A stretch of DNA of 64,000 nucleotides from Gammaproteobacteria bacterium (lineage in GTDB: Bacteria; Pseudomonadota; Gammaproteobacteria; Burkholderiales; Sulfuricellaceae). Within the stretch, counting starts at the first letter, position 1. Every line of letters starts with the position of its first letter. Below the pieces are notes generated by a model, which was given only the letters and a program-made list of their open reading frames with translations, searched no databases and had not been told where the DNA came from. Shown here one piece after another: positions 27,027 through 36,033 of the stretch. The position numbers were made by a program, and so were the translations under genes. Where the stretch lies: positions 51,100-115,099 of the forward strand of contig JAHJGO010000023.1 in NCBI GenBank assembly GCA_018824405.1. Direction: 5' to 3'.

Positions 27027-27815
27027 ATGACCTGGTTCCAGAAAGAAATGGACTACGCGCGGGAAAATCTGGAACAGGTTTCCCGTACCGCGATTGATCA
27101 TGCCAGCGAGAAACTGGATGGCGTGGTGCGCGAAGGTATTGCCCAGGCCAGTGGAGAAATGCGCGAAGTGGTGCTGGGCGCGAGCCGGGAGGTGGATGCC
27201 AAGCTCGACAAGATTTCAGCCGAACTGCACAGCCAGCGCCAGTTTACCAAGTCAGACGTGAAGGAAATGGTGGATTACGCTGCGGATCGTCTGGGGGTCG
27301 CCATGGACGAGCGCACCCGGGTGATGAAGTCGGAGATTACCGCCCTGATTCAGGAAAAGGTCGAGTACCTCAAACATGAAGTAGATGCATTTTTTATTCA
27401 GCGTCAGCAGGACCTGGCGCGCGAACGGCGCCGCCTGATCGCCAACGTGTTGATTGCGGTGACGGCCTCTGTTGCGATGGGCATCCTGTCGCTGATGTTT
27501 CACCGTGTCGGAGAAGGCAGCGTGGACATGCTGGGCATCTTCCGCATCGTGTTCGCCTCGCTTGGTGGCGGCTATCTGGTGTATCTGCTGGTCAACATGG
27601 TTATCAAATACCGTCGCATGTCCGAGCACCGCAAGGATTTCGTGTTCCTGACCATGAAATACTGGGGCATTCTGCGGCCGGAGAGCCTGTTCAGTCACGC
27701 GCTGGTAGCGATGATTCTCTTCGCTTTCGGGGCGCTGCTGTTTTTCCCGGAATACCTCGGGCGCTGGCTGGGCAGCGAAACCCTGCTGCGCTGGGCGGCG
27801 GAACTGAAGCGCTAG
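27027..27815 (+). CDS. Unrecognised membrane protein with long cytoplasmic coiled-coil region
   Basis: 262 aa from the ATG at 27027, which has AAAGGGA six bases upstream. Residues 1-140 are amphipathic and helical with heptad-like repeats (ENLEQVSRTAIDHASEKLDG, SREVDAKLDKISAELHSQ), resembling apolipoprotein-like or lipid-surface helices. Three membrane helices follow: about 141-160 (LIANVLIAVTASVAMGILSL), 175-200 and 225-245. I recognise no family. It starts 11 nt after plsY and may act with it at the membrane, but that is inference from position. Confidence 0.6.
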   Translation: MTWFQKEMDYARENLEQVSRTAIDHASEKLDGVVREGIAQASGEMREVVLGASREVDAKLDKISAELHSQRQFTKSDVKEMVDYAADRLGVAMDERTRVMKSEITALIQEKVEYLKHEVDAFFIQRQQDLARERRRLIANVLIAVTASVAMGILSLMFHRVGEGSVDMLGIFRIVFASLGGGYLVYLLVNMVIKYRRMSEHRKDFVFLTMKYWGILRPESLFSHALVAMILFAFGALLFFPEYLGRWLGSETLLRWAAELKR

Positions 27816-27831
27816 TTCGGCGTTTCCTGAA

Positions 27832-27860
27832 ACGTAGGTCGGGTTTTAACCCGACATGTC
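27832..27860. repeat. Short REP-like palindrome (GTAGGTCGGGTT family)
   Basis: ACGTAGGTCGGGTT begins the element, and GTCGGGTT (27838-27845) pairs with AACCCGAC (27848-27855) over a 2-nt loop. The same ACGTAGGTCGGGTT opening recurs between groS and groL. No T-run follows, so it is listed as a repeat rather than a terminator. It sits between the convergent membrane-protein gene and tsaD. Confidence 0.7.
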
Positions 27861-27905
27861 GGGCTGAAGCACGATCTGCATTGAAAAAACAACATTGCTG
27901 ACTAA

Positions 27906-28934
27906 CTAGCTCGGTGCTGCCAGTGTCTCCAGATCCCATCTTGGCTTGATAGGAAAATTCATGGTGCGACGTCCTTCGTGGCGCAGTCGCATCGCGCCGG
28001 CGAAAGCGATCATCGCGCCGTTGTCGGTGCAGAATTCCAGCTTGGGGTAGAACACCTCGAATTTCTTTTTTGCCGCAGCATGGCTGAGCCCTTCCCTGAG
28101 CTGCTTGTTGGCGCCCACGCCACCCGCCACGACAAGGCGTGACAAGCCGGTTTGCCTGAGCGCGGCAACAGATTTCTTGGTCAGCACCTCCACGATGGCG
28201 TCCTGGAATGCGAGGCAAATATCGGCCCGTGTCTGTTCGTCCAGTTTCCCGTCTAGCGTCTGTTGTCTGACCATGGTCAGGACCGCGGTCTTGAGGCCGC
28301 TGAAGCTGAAATTCAGGTCGCCGCTTTTAAGCATCGGGCGCGGCAGAGTGAAACGGCCTGGGGTGCCATGCTGTGCCAGCTTCGATAGCGCCGGCCCGCC
28401 CGGATAGCCCAGTCCCAGCAGCTTGGCGGTCTTGTCGAAAGCTTCTCCTGCAGCATCGTCCAGCGTATCGCCGAGCGTGGCGTACTGGCCGATGCCGGTG
28501 ACTTCCATGAGTTGGGAGTGGCCGCCGGAAACCAGCAGGGCAATGAAAGGGAACTCAGGCGGATTGTCTTCCAGCAGCGGTGCCAGCAGGTGCCCTTCGA
28601 GATGGTGTACGCCGACGGTCGGTACCTTGAGGGCGAATGCCAGTGCGGCCGCGATGCTTGCGCCTACCAGCAGCGCGCCTGCCAGCCCCGGCCCTTCGGT
28701 GTAGGCAATGCCTTCGATATCCGGCAAGTTGCAGCCAGCTTCCTTCAGCACCTGGCGGGTGAGCGGCAGGACGCGGCGGATATGGTCGCGCGAGGCCAGT
28801 TCCGGCACCACGCCGCCGTATTCGGCGTGCATGGCTACCTGGGAATGCAGGGCGTGCGCAAGCAGGCCGCGCTCGGTGTGGTAGAGCGCGACGCCGGTTT
28901 CGTCGCAGGAGGATTCGATTCCAAGAACTAGCAT
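27906..28934 (-). CDS. tsaD: tRNA N6-adenosine threonylcarbamoyltransferase TsaD
   Basis: 342 aa. It opens [17 protein letters not shown], the hallmark of the ASKHA-fold TsaD/Kae1 family, and has the metal-binding [11 protein letters not shown] and later SGGHSQLM. The C-terminal block has [15 protein letters not shown]. It makes t6A37 on ANN-decoding tRNAs with TsaB/C/E. Its upstream region is occupied by a MITE-like element starting 10 nt before the start codon. Confidence 0.97.
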   Translation of the reverse strand: MLVLGIESSCDETGVALYHTERGLLAHALHSQVAMHAEYGGVVPELASRDHIRRVLPLTRQVLKEAGCNLPDIEGIAYTEGPGLAGALLVGASIAAALAFALKVPTVGVHHLEGHLLAPLLEDNPPEFPFIALLVSGGHSQLMEVTGIGQYATLGDTLDDAAGEAFDKTAKLLGLGYPGGPALSKLAQHGTPGRFTLPRPMLKSGDLNFSFSGLKTAVLTMVRQQTLDGKLDEQTRADICLAFQDAIVEVLTKKSVAALRQTGLSRLVVAGGVGANKQLREGLSHAAAKKKFEVFYPKLEFCTDNGAMIAFAGAMRLRHEGRRTMNFPIKPRWDLETLAAPS

Positions 28935-28944
28935 GGGGCGGATT

Positions 28945-29181
28945 ATCCTAGAAACCTCAATTGGGCGGGGTGGATAGTGCGTTTTTTTCGGTGCAGGGCA
29001 AGGCGCAAGGACGCGGGGTTATTCCATTCCAAGGAGTTGCAACGCCGCCATGCGCTGTAAAAAACGTGCAATTCACCACGTAGCGGACTCGCCAAATTGG
29101 CAGGTCCGGAATTCAAGAAAAAATCAATTAAATACATTGCATTATGTGCTCAGTGAAGCGGTCAATTGAGGTTTCTAGGAT
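28945..29181. mobile_element. MITE-like element with 19-bp perfect terminal inverted repeats
   Basis: ATCCTAGAAACCTCAATTG (28945-28963) and CAATTGAGGTTTCTAGGAT (29163-29181) are exact inverted copies bounding 237 bp. No open frame of useful length lies inside, and there is no transposase. The right repeat supplies the first base of the bioA stop codon (minus strand), and the left one ends 10 nt from the tsaD start. It looks like a non-autonomous insertion that landed in the tsaD-bioA intergenic gap. I do not see an unambiguous target duplication. Confidence 0.75.
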
Positions 29182-30485
29182 TATACGCAATCCAGAATAT
29201 TGAGGGTGCGGGCAATCAGTAAATCGATTTCTTCTTCGCTGATGATATACGGCGGCATGAAATACACGGTATTGCCCATTGGGCGCAGCAATAATTTCTG
29301 TTGCAGCGCCTGCTGGTAGAAGGCGCGCGAAAAATGCGGCGTGCTGCTCTCGACTTCAAACGCCCAGATCATGCCGGTGTGGCGGAAGTTTTTCACCTCG
29401 GGATGTTCGCGCAGAGCTTGTGCCACCCGGTTGAAATATTCAGCCTTGGCATGGTTGGCCTCAATCACCTGGTCCTGCTCGAAAATATCCAGTGTTGCCA
29501 GCGCGGCACGGCAGGCCAGCGCGTTGCCGGTGTAGGAGTGGGAATGCAGGAAGCCTTTGGCCGTCTCGTCGTGATAAAACGCCTGAAAAACAGTATCTGT
29601 CGTCAGCACGGCTGAAAGCGGCAGATAGCCGCCGCTGATACCCTTCGACAGGCACATGAAATCTGGCCGGATGTTGGCCTGCTCAGAGGCGAACATCGTT
29701 CCGGTGCGGCCGAAACCCACGGCGATTTCATCGGCGATCAGGTGAATCTTGAACTCGTCGCAGATCGCCCGTGCCTGGCGCAGGTATTCGGCATCGTACA
29801 TGCCCATGCCGGCCGCGCCCTGTACCAGCGGCTCGACGATGAAGGCCGCGGTTGTCGAGTGGTGCTGTTCAAGGTGGGCGCGCAAGCTGTCTGCGCAGCG
29901 CATGGCAAATGCCCTGGGTGATTCTCCGGCTTCTGCATGGCGCCAGTCCGGCGTCGGCACCTGAGTGCTCTGGCGCAGCAGCGGCGCATAAGTGTCCTTG
30001 AACAGTGCGACATCGGTCACGGATAGCGCGCCGATGGTTTCGCCGTGGTAACTGTTCTGCAGGCTGATGAAGTTTGTTTTTTCCGGCTGGCCGCTGTTGC
30101 GCCAGTAATGGAAGCTCATCTTCAGGGCAATCTCGGTTGCCGATGCGCCATCCGAGCCGTAAAAACAGTGCCCCAGGCCGGTCAGAGCCGACAGGCGCTC
30201 TGAAAGCTGGATCACCGGCTCATGCGTGAAGCCGGCCAGGATGACATGCTCAAGCTGGTCGAGTTGATCCTTCAGCGCCGCATTGATGCGCGGGTTGCAA
30301 TGGCCGAACAGGTTGACCCACCATGAGCTGATGGCATCGAGATAGCGTTGACCCTCGAAATCGTAGAGCCACATGCCCTCTCCTCTGGCGATAGGGACGA
30401 GCGGCAGGGTTTCGAACTGCTTCATCTGGCTGCAAGGGTGCCAGACGGAATTCAGGCTGCGTTGCAGGTAATCCGCATTTTTCAT
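29181..30485 (-). CDS. bioA: Adenosylmethionine-8-amino-7-oxononanoate aminotransferase BioA
   Basis: 434 aa, class-III aminotransferase fold. The PLP lysine is in LSKGISGGYLPLSAVL (Lys281), with HLIADEIAVGFGRTG upstream providing the PLP-ring Asp. The N-terminus WHPCSQMKQFETLPLVPIAR and the GEWW-equivalent SSWWVNLFGH identify BioA rather than other class-III enzymes. It makes 7,8-diaminopelargonic acid for biotin. The terminal inverted repeat of the adjacent MITE-like element meets its stop codon. Confidence 0.95.
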   Translation of the reverse strand: MKNADYLQRSLNSVWHPCSQMKQFETLPLVPIARGEGMWLYDFEGQRYLDAISSWWVNLFGHCNPRINAALKDQLDQLEHVILAGFTHEPVIQLSERLSALTGLGHCFYGSDGASATEIALKMSFHYWRNSGQPEKTNFISLQNSYHGETIGALSVTDVALFKDTYAPLLRQSTQVPTPDWRHAEAGESPRAFAMRCADSLRAHLEQHHSTTAAFIVEPLVQGAAGMGMYDAEYLRQARAICDEFKIHLIADEIAVGFGRTGTMFASEQANIRPDFMCLSKGISGGYLPLSAVLTTDTVFQAFYHDETAKGFLHSHSYTGNALACRAALATLDIFEQDQVIEANHAKAEYFNRVAQALREHPEVKNFRHTGMIWAFEVESSTPHFSRAFYQQALQQKLLLRPMGNTVYFMPPYIISEEEIDLLIARTLNILDCV

Positions 30486-30627
30486 GAATGAGCCAAGGGG
30501 CGAGTGAAAGGCAGAAGGTTAACGAAATGCTAAGCTTCTGTCGTGTGTTTTGAAAAGGCAGGTTGGATCAATGCGTGGCATCATGGCTAATCTTTGGTAC
30601 ATATCTCAACAAGGCTAAAGTCGTAGC

Positions 30628-31242
30628 ATGAAACGATACAACAAGCGCTTGGCGGAACAAACCGGGCTGCATACCTGGCTGGCGGACTGGCATGGGCAAC
30701 TGGTGACCCGCCGCGGCTTTCTTTTGCAACTGGCCGGAGGCGCTGCAGCAGCCCTTTTCCCCTGGAGTTCAGAGGCTGCAAGAGTAAAGGCTGCGACGCT
30801 CGGCAAGGCCGCGCGCTGGCAGGTGATCGACGCGGTGCAGCAGCATATGTTTCCCAGCGAGCCGGACTCCCCCGGGGCACGCGAGATCAAGGCGCTGGAT
30901 TATCTGAAATTTATTGTCTCCGATGCCAGTCTGGATGCCGCGGAACGCGCTTTCATTTTGCAAGGCGCCGGGTGGCTGGACGATATGGCGCAGCAGCTTA
31001 AAAAGTCATCTTTCTCTGCGCTTGATGAGGAGAGCCGCGAGCAGGTGTTGAGGCGCATAGAAACTTCCGAAGCTGGCAGCAATTGGCTGTCCCTGATTCT
31101 GCTGTATCTGATCGAGGCTTTACTCGCCGATCCGGCTTATGGCTGCAACCCGGATGGGGTCGGATGGCGCTGGCTAACCCATATCCCCGGTTTCCCCTCG
31201 CCCCCTGCCGGGAAGCGATATATGGAGTTATTGAAGCGATGA
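30628..31242 (+). CDS. Gluconate 2-dehydrogenase subunit-3-like protein with Tat-type signal
   Basis: 204 aa. RRGFLLQLAGGAAAALFP near residues 30-47 looks like a twin-arginine signal, though about 29 residues precede it. The mature part is helical with features of the gluconate 2-dehydrogenase gamma-subunit family (VIDAVQQHMFPSEPDSPGAR, GVGWRWLTHIPGFPSPP). Such subunits escort the flavoprotein dehydrogenase through Tat. It overlaps the GMC oxidoreductase gene by 4 nt, supporting a two-subunit enzyme. Confidence 0.8.
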   Translation: MKRYNKRLAEQTGLHTWLADWHGQLVTRRGFLLQLAGGAAAALFPWSSEAARVKAATLGKAARWQVIDAVQQHMFPSEPDSPGAREIKALDYLKFIVSDASLDAAERAFILQGAGWLDDMAQQLKKSSFSALDEESREQVLRRIETSEAGSNWLSLILLYLIEALLADPAYGCNPDGVGWRWLTHIPGFPSPPAGKRYMELLKR

Positions 31243-32915
31243 CTGATTTCGATGTCTGCATCATAGGCAGTGGCGCAGGCGGTGGCCCAGTCGCTTTCAC
31301 CCTGGCGCAACAGGGCAGCTCGGTAGTGGTGCTGGAAAAAGGTCCCTGGTTCACCGATGGGGATTTTTACAAAGACGAACTTGCCTGCTGTCGCCGCAGC
31401 GTTTACACGCCCAACTTGAAAGACGAGCAGCACGTTATCGAGGAGCTGAATGGTGAAGGCGAGTGGGCCGGTACGCCGACATCTGATTCTGGCTGGGATT
31501 TCTGGAACGGCAACTGCGTCGGCGGCTCCAGCAATTTCATGAGCGGTTTTTTTCATCGCCTGAAGCCGGTGGATTTCCGGCTGCTGTCCGAATTCGGCCC
31601 CATAGCAGGCGCGAATATTGTCGACTGGCCGATCGGTTATGCGGATCTGGAGCCCTATTACGACAAGGTGGAAAAGGTTGTTGGGGTATCGGGCAAGGCA
31701 GAGTCGCATCCCAATATCGAACCACGATCCAGTCCTGATTTCCCCTATCCTCCAACAATCGAACACCCGGTTTCCGCCTGGATCGATGAGGCCAGCGCAA
31801 AACTGGATTTTCACTCCCTGAGGGTGCCCAGAGCCATCCTGAGCCAGCCCGCGCATGGCCGGCGTGCTTGTGAGTATTCCGGCTATTGCGGCAGCTACGG
31901 TTGCTCGAGCGGAGCCAAGGGCGGTTCACGCGCAGCCCTGCTTGATCAGGCGGTGGCTACGGGGCATTGCCAGATCCGGGCGCGCGCCAAGGTGCACCGG
32001 CTGATCAGCAATGCCCAGGGCCGAGTGGTGGCAGCGGAGTATTTTGACCATGCCGGCAAGCGCCAGCGCGTGAGCGCCAGGAACTTCGTGGTGGCTTGCC
32101 AGGCGATTGAGACTTCCCGCCTGCTGCTAACTTCGACAGGGCCGCGCTTTCCCAATGGTTTGGCCAATAACAGTGGTCAGGTTGGGCAGAATTTGCTGTT
32201 CTCCGCTGGAGGAGCTGGCGGTGGTGATCTGGTCTATGGCGAGTTGTCTGAGGAGCGCGCAGAACAGCTTCGTGTCATGGGCCCATTCGTCAACCGGGCG
32301 TTGGACGACTGGCATGTCATTAGTGATCCAGCCTTGCAGGCCACACGCGCCAAGGGCGGTATCGTTGAGTTCCTGCTCAGTCATCCTAATCCTATCGCCC
32401 GCGCCAGTGGTATCAAGTGGGGAGAAAGTGGACTGGTCTGGGGCAAGCCCTTGAAGAGGCAGCTCGAAAGCCGGTTTCGCGAGGCTCGTCGGCTAAGCTT
32501 CGAGGCTTTCGCCGATTGGCTGCCGGTGAACTCGTGTTTCGTCACCCTGGATCGAAAAATCACAGACCGTTGGGGTGATCCGGTAGCTCGGGTACGAATC
32601 GGTCATCACGAGCACAGCCTGAAGATCGGCCATTATCTGGCTGGCAAGGCCGAGCAGGTGTTGAAGGAAATGGGCGCCCGCAATATCAGCGCCAATATCA
32701 GCAGCGCGCCGCCACCCAACCTGGTCGCCGGCGGCTGCCGCTTCGGCGGGGATCCCGCCACTTCGGTGCTTGACCCGGACTGCCGTGCTCATGAGGTGCA
32801 GAATCTCTATGTCAGCGATGGTAGCTTCATGCCCACGGGTGGTAGCGTTCCTTACACCTGGACCATCTACGCCAACGCCTTCCGGGTGGCGGATCGTATC
32901 GCGGCCAGTCTGTAA
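31239..32915 (+). CDS. GMC-family FAD oxidoreductase (membrane dehydrogenase large subunit type)
   Basis: 558 aa from the ATG at 31239 (ATGA overlap with the subunit-3 gene). The FAD Rossmann motif is CIIGSGAGGGPVAFTLA near residue 8. A Cys-rich segment (CEYSGYCGSYGCSSGAKGGS) and the C-terminal LYVSDGSFMPTGGSVPY with TWTIYANAFRVADRI fit the gluconate/sorbitol-dehydrogenase branch of GMC enzymes. It probably oxidises a polyol or sugar acid and passes electrons to the respiratory chain. No cytochrome c subunit gene is adjacent, which is usual in the three-subunit enzymes. Confidence 0.88.
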   Translation: MTDFDVCIIGSGAGGGPVAFTLAQQGSSVVVLEKGPWFTDGDFYKDELACCRRSVYTPNLKDEQHVIEELNGEGEWAGTPTSDSGWDFWNGNCVGGSSNFMSGFFHRLKPVDFRLLSEFGPIAGANIVDWPIGYADLEPYYDKVEKVVGVSGKAESHPNIEPRSSPDFPYPPTIEHPVSAWIDEASAKLDFHSLRVPRAILSQPAHGRRACEYSGYCGSYGCSSGAKGGSRAALLDQAVATGHCQIRARAKVHRLISNAQGRVVAAEYFDHAGKRQRVSARNFVVACQAIETSRLLLTSTGPRFPNGLANNSGQVGQNLLFSAGGAGGGDLVYGELSEERAEQLRVMGPFVNRALDDWHVISDPALQATRAKGGIVEFLLSHPNPIARASGIKWGESGLVWGKPLKRQLESRFREARRLSFEAFADWLPVNSCFVTLDRKITDRWGDPVARVRIGHHEHSLKIGHYLAGKAEQVLKEMGARNISANISSAPPPNLVAGGCRFGGDPATSVLDPDCRAHEVQNLYVSDGSFMPTGGSVPYTWTIYANAFRVADRIAASL

Positions 32916-32961
32916 ATTTGGAGGTTGGTTTTCGATTTAATTGGCAAATAATAAAAATGCC

Positions 32962-32990
32962 CTTGAAATTCGAAGGGGCTATCCCTATTA
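32962..32990 (+). promoter_or_regulatory. Candidate sigma32 (RpoH) heat-shock promoter of groSL
   Basis: CTTGAAA (32962-32968), N14, then CCCTATTA (32983-32990) fits the RpoH consensus (CTTGAAA and CCCCATNT-like). It lies immediately upstream of the CIRCE operator. Confidence 0.7.
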
Positions 32991-33017
32991 TTAGCACTCG
33001 CCAGACGTGAGTGCTAA
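32991..33017 (+). promoter_or_regulatory. CIRCE operator (HrcA binding site)
   Basis: TTAGCACTC (32991-32999), a 9-nt spacer, then GAGTGCTAA (33009-33017) is a perfect match to the CIRCE consensus. HrcA bound here represses groSL in the absence of heat stress. It lies 52 nt before the groS start codon, in the expected leader position. Confidence 0.97.
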
Positions 33018-33069
33018 TAACTCCGTCGCCATGAGATTTCAAAAGTTAAACCAACAGGAGATTCAAGCA

Positions 33070-33360
33070 ATGAAAATTCGTCCTTTGCATGACCGCGTGA
33101 TCGTCAAGCGCCTGGAAGCTGAAGAAAAAACCTCGTCCGGCATTGTGCTGCCCGGCAATGCGGCAGAGAAGCCGGACATGGGCCTGGTTCAGGCTGTGGG
33201 CGAAGGCAAGGTCATGGACAATGGCAGCCTGCGTGCACTGTCCCTGAAAGTGGGCGACAAGGTAATTTTCGGCAAATACTCCGGCCAGGCCGTCAAGGTT
33301 GATGGCGACGAGCTGCTGGTGATGCGCGAAGAAGACGTGATGGGCGTGATCGAAGGCTAA
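33070..33360 (+). CDS. groS: Co-chaperonin GroES
   Basis: 96 aa from the ATG at 33070; homologues begin [14 protein letters not shown], and an AACAGGAG ribosome site precedes it. The mobile loop ([18 protein letters not shown]) that contacts GroEL is intact. GroES caps the GroEL cage. Control is by the CIRCE operator and RpoH-type promoter upstream. Confidence 0.98.
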   Translation: MKIRPLHDRVIVKRLEAEEKTSSGIVLPGNAAEKPDMGLVQAVGEGKVMDNGSLRALSLKVGDKVIFGKYSGQAVKVDGDELLVMREEDVMGVIEG

Positions 33361-33370
33361 ATAACAACGT

Positions 33371-33446
33371 AGGTCGGGTTGGGCCATAGGCCGTACCCGA
33401 CATCATCTCAATTATGGTGGGTTACGCTGCTTCGCAACTAACCCAC
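33371..33446. repeat. Two-hairpin REP-like element between groS and groL
   Basis: GTCGGGT (33373-33379) pairs with ACCCGAC (33395-33401), with an inner GGCC/GGCC helix. GTGGGTTA (33417-33424) pairs with TAACCCAC (33439-33446). The element shares ACGTAGGTCGGGTT with the copy at 27832-27860. It occupies most of the 116-bp gap between groS and groL, which is usually only about 20-60 bp. Confidence 0.8.
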
Positions 33447-33473
33447 TCTACATTATTGAATCAGGAGATTTAA

Positions 33474-35120
<1,647 letters not shown>

Positions 35121-35144
35121 TTCCAGCATTGCCATAAGCAAGCG

Positions 35145-35181
35145 ACAGGGCCGCTCAGTACAAGGGCGGCCCTTGTCTTTT
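35145..35181 (+). terminator. Intrinsic terminator after groL
   Basis: CAGGGCCGC pairs with GCGGCCCTTG (one bulged base) over a loop, followed by TCTTTTATAAAAAA. It closes the groSL operon before the rpsU promoter. Confidence 0.8.
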
Positions 35182-35202
35182 ATAAAAAAGTGGCAACAGG
35201 GT

Positions 35203-35231
35203 TTGGAAAAACAGCTTCACTCTGTTAAAAT
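35203..35231 (+). promoter_or_regulatory. Candidate promoter of rpsU-dnaG-rpoD
   Basis: TTGGAA (35203-35208), a 17-bp spacer, then TAAAAT (35226-35231), with an extended TG at 35223-35224. It sits 41 bp before rpsU, at the position of the macromolecular-synthesis operon promoter. Confidence 0.6.
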
Positions 35232-35271
35232 CGCCGCTTTTCCCATTTAATTTCTGTCGAGAAAGACTGAT

Positions 35272-35484
35272 ATGCCAAGTGTCCGCGTAAAAGAAGGCGA
35301 ACCGTTTGACGTCGCGCTGCGCCGTTTTCGCCGTACCATCGAACGTTCCGGTCTGCTCAACGAACTGCGTGCCCGCGAGTTCTACGAGAAGCCCACTGCT
35401 GAGCGCAAGCGCAAAGGCGCTGCTGCTGTGAAGCGCCACTACAAGCGCCTGCGCAGCCAGATGCTGCCGACCAAGCTGTACTAA
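35272..35484 (+). CDS. rpsU: 30S ribosomal protein bS21
   Basis: 70 aa, matching S21 ([20 protein letters not shown]; a Lys/Arg-rich tail). It binds the 16S 3' end region and helps initiation. First gene of the classic rpsU-dnaG-rpoD operon, here with yqeY inserted. Confidence 0.98.
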   Translation: MPSVRVKEGEPFDVALRRFRRTIERSGLLNELRAREFYEKPTAERKRKGAAAVKRHYKRLRSQMLPTKLY

Positions 35485-35502
35485 GAAAACATCTCTTCTC
35501 TC

Positions 35503-35949
35503 ATGAGTCTTAGAGAGCGTATCACCGAAGACATGAAAACGGCGATGCGCGCCAAGGATACGCCGCGTCTTGGTGCTATCCGTCTGCTCCAGGCCGCCAT
35601 CAAGCAGCGCGAAGTGGATGAGCGGATCGAGCTGGATGATGCGCAGGTGGTCGCTGTAATCGAGAAGATGCTCAAGCAGCGTCGTGATTCGATTTCTCAG
35701 TATGAAGCCGCGAACCGTAACGATCTTGCGGATGTCGAGAAGTTTGAAGTATCGGTGCTTCAGACCTATATGCCGCAGGCCTTGTCAGATGCCGAAGTGG
35801 AGCAGATGGTGGTGGATGCAGTTGCCGCATCCGGCGCTGCCGGCGTTAAAGACATGGGCAAGGTGATGGCCGCTGTGAAGCCGCAAGTGGCAGGGCGGGC
35901 CGACATGGGTAAGGTCTCCGCGCTGATCAAGGCGAAACTGAGCGCTTGA
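35503..35949 (+). CDS. yqeY: GatB/YqeY domain protein
   Basis: 148 aa. MSLRERITEDMKTAMRAKDT and AIRLLQAAIKQREVDERIEL are the YqeY signature, and the C-terminal MVVDAVAASGAAGVKDMGKV with GRADMGKV resembles the GatB tail domain that binds tRNA. Function is not firmly known, possibly tRNA-related. It lies between rpsU and dnaG, common in betaproteobacteria. Confidence 0.93.
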   Translation: MSLRERITEDMKTAMRAKDTPRLGAIRLLQAAIKQREVDERIELDDAQVVAVIEKMLKQRRDSISQYEAANRNDLADVEKFEVSVLQTYMPQALSDAEVEQMVVDAVAASGAAGVKDMGKVMAAVKPQVAGRADMGKVSALIKAKLSA

Positions 35950-36033
35950 GCGCTCTTTAGCCTGTTTAGGGCTTGAATTAAAAGCGCCGGGATTGATCCT
36001 GGCGTTTTCCATTTTCCGGGTTTGCGCCAGCTT

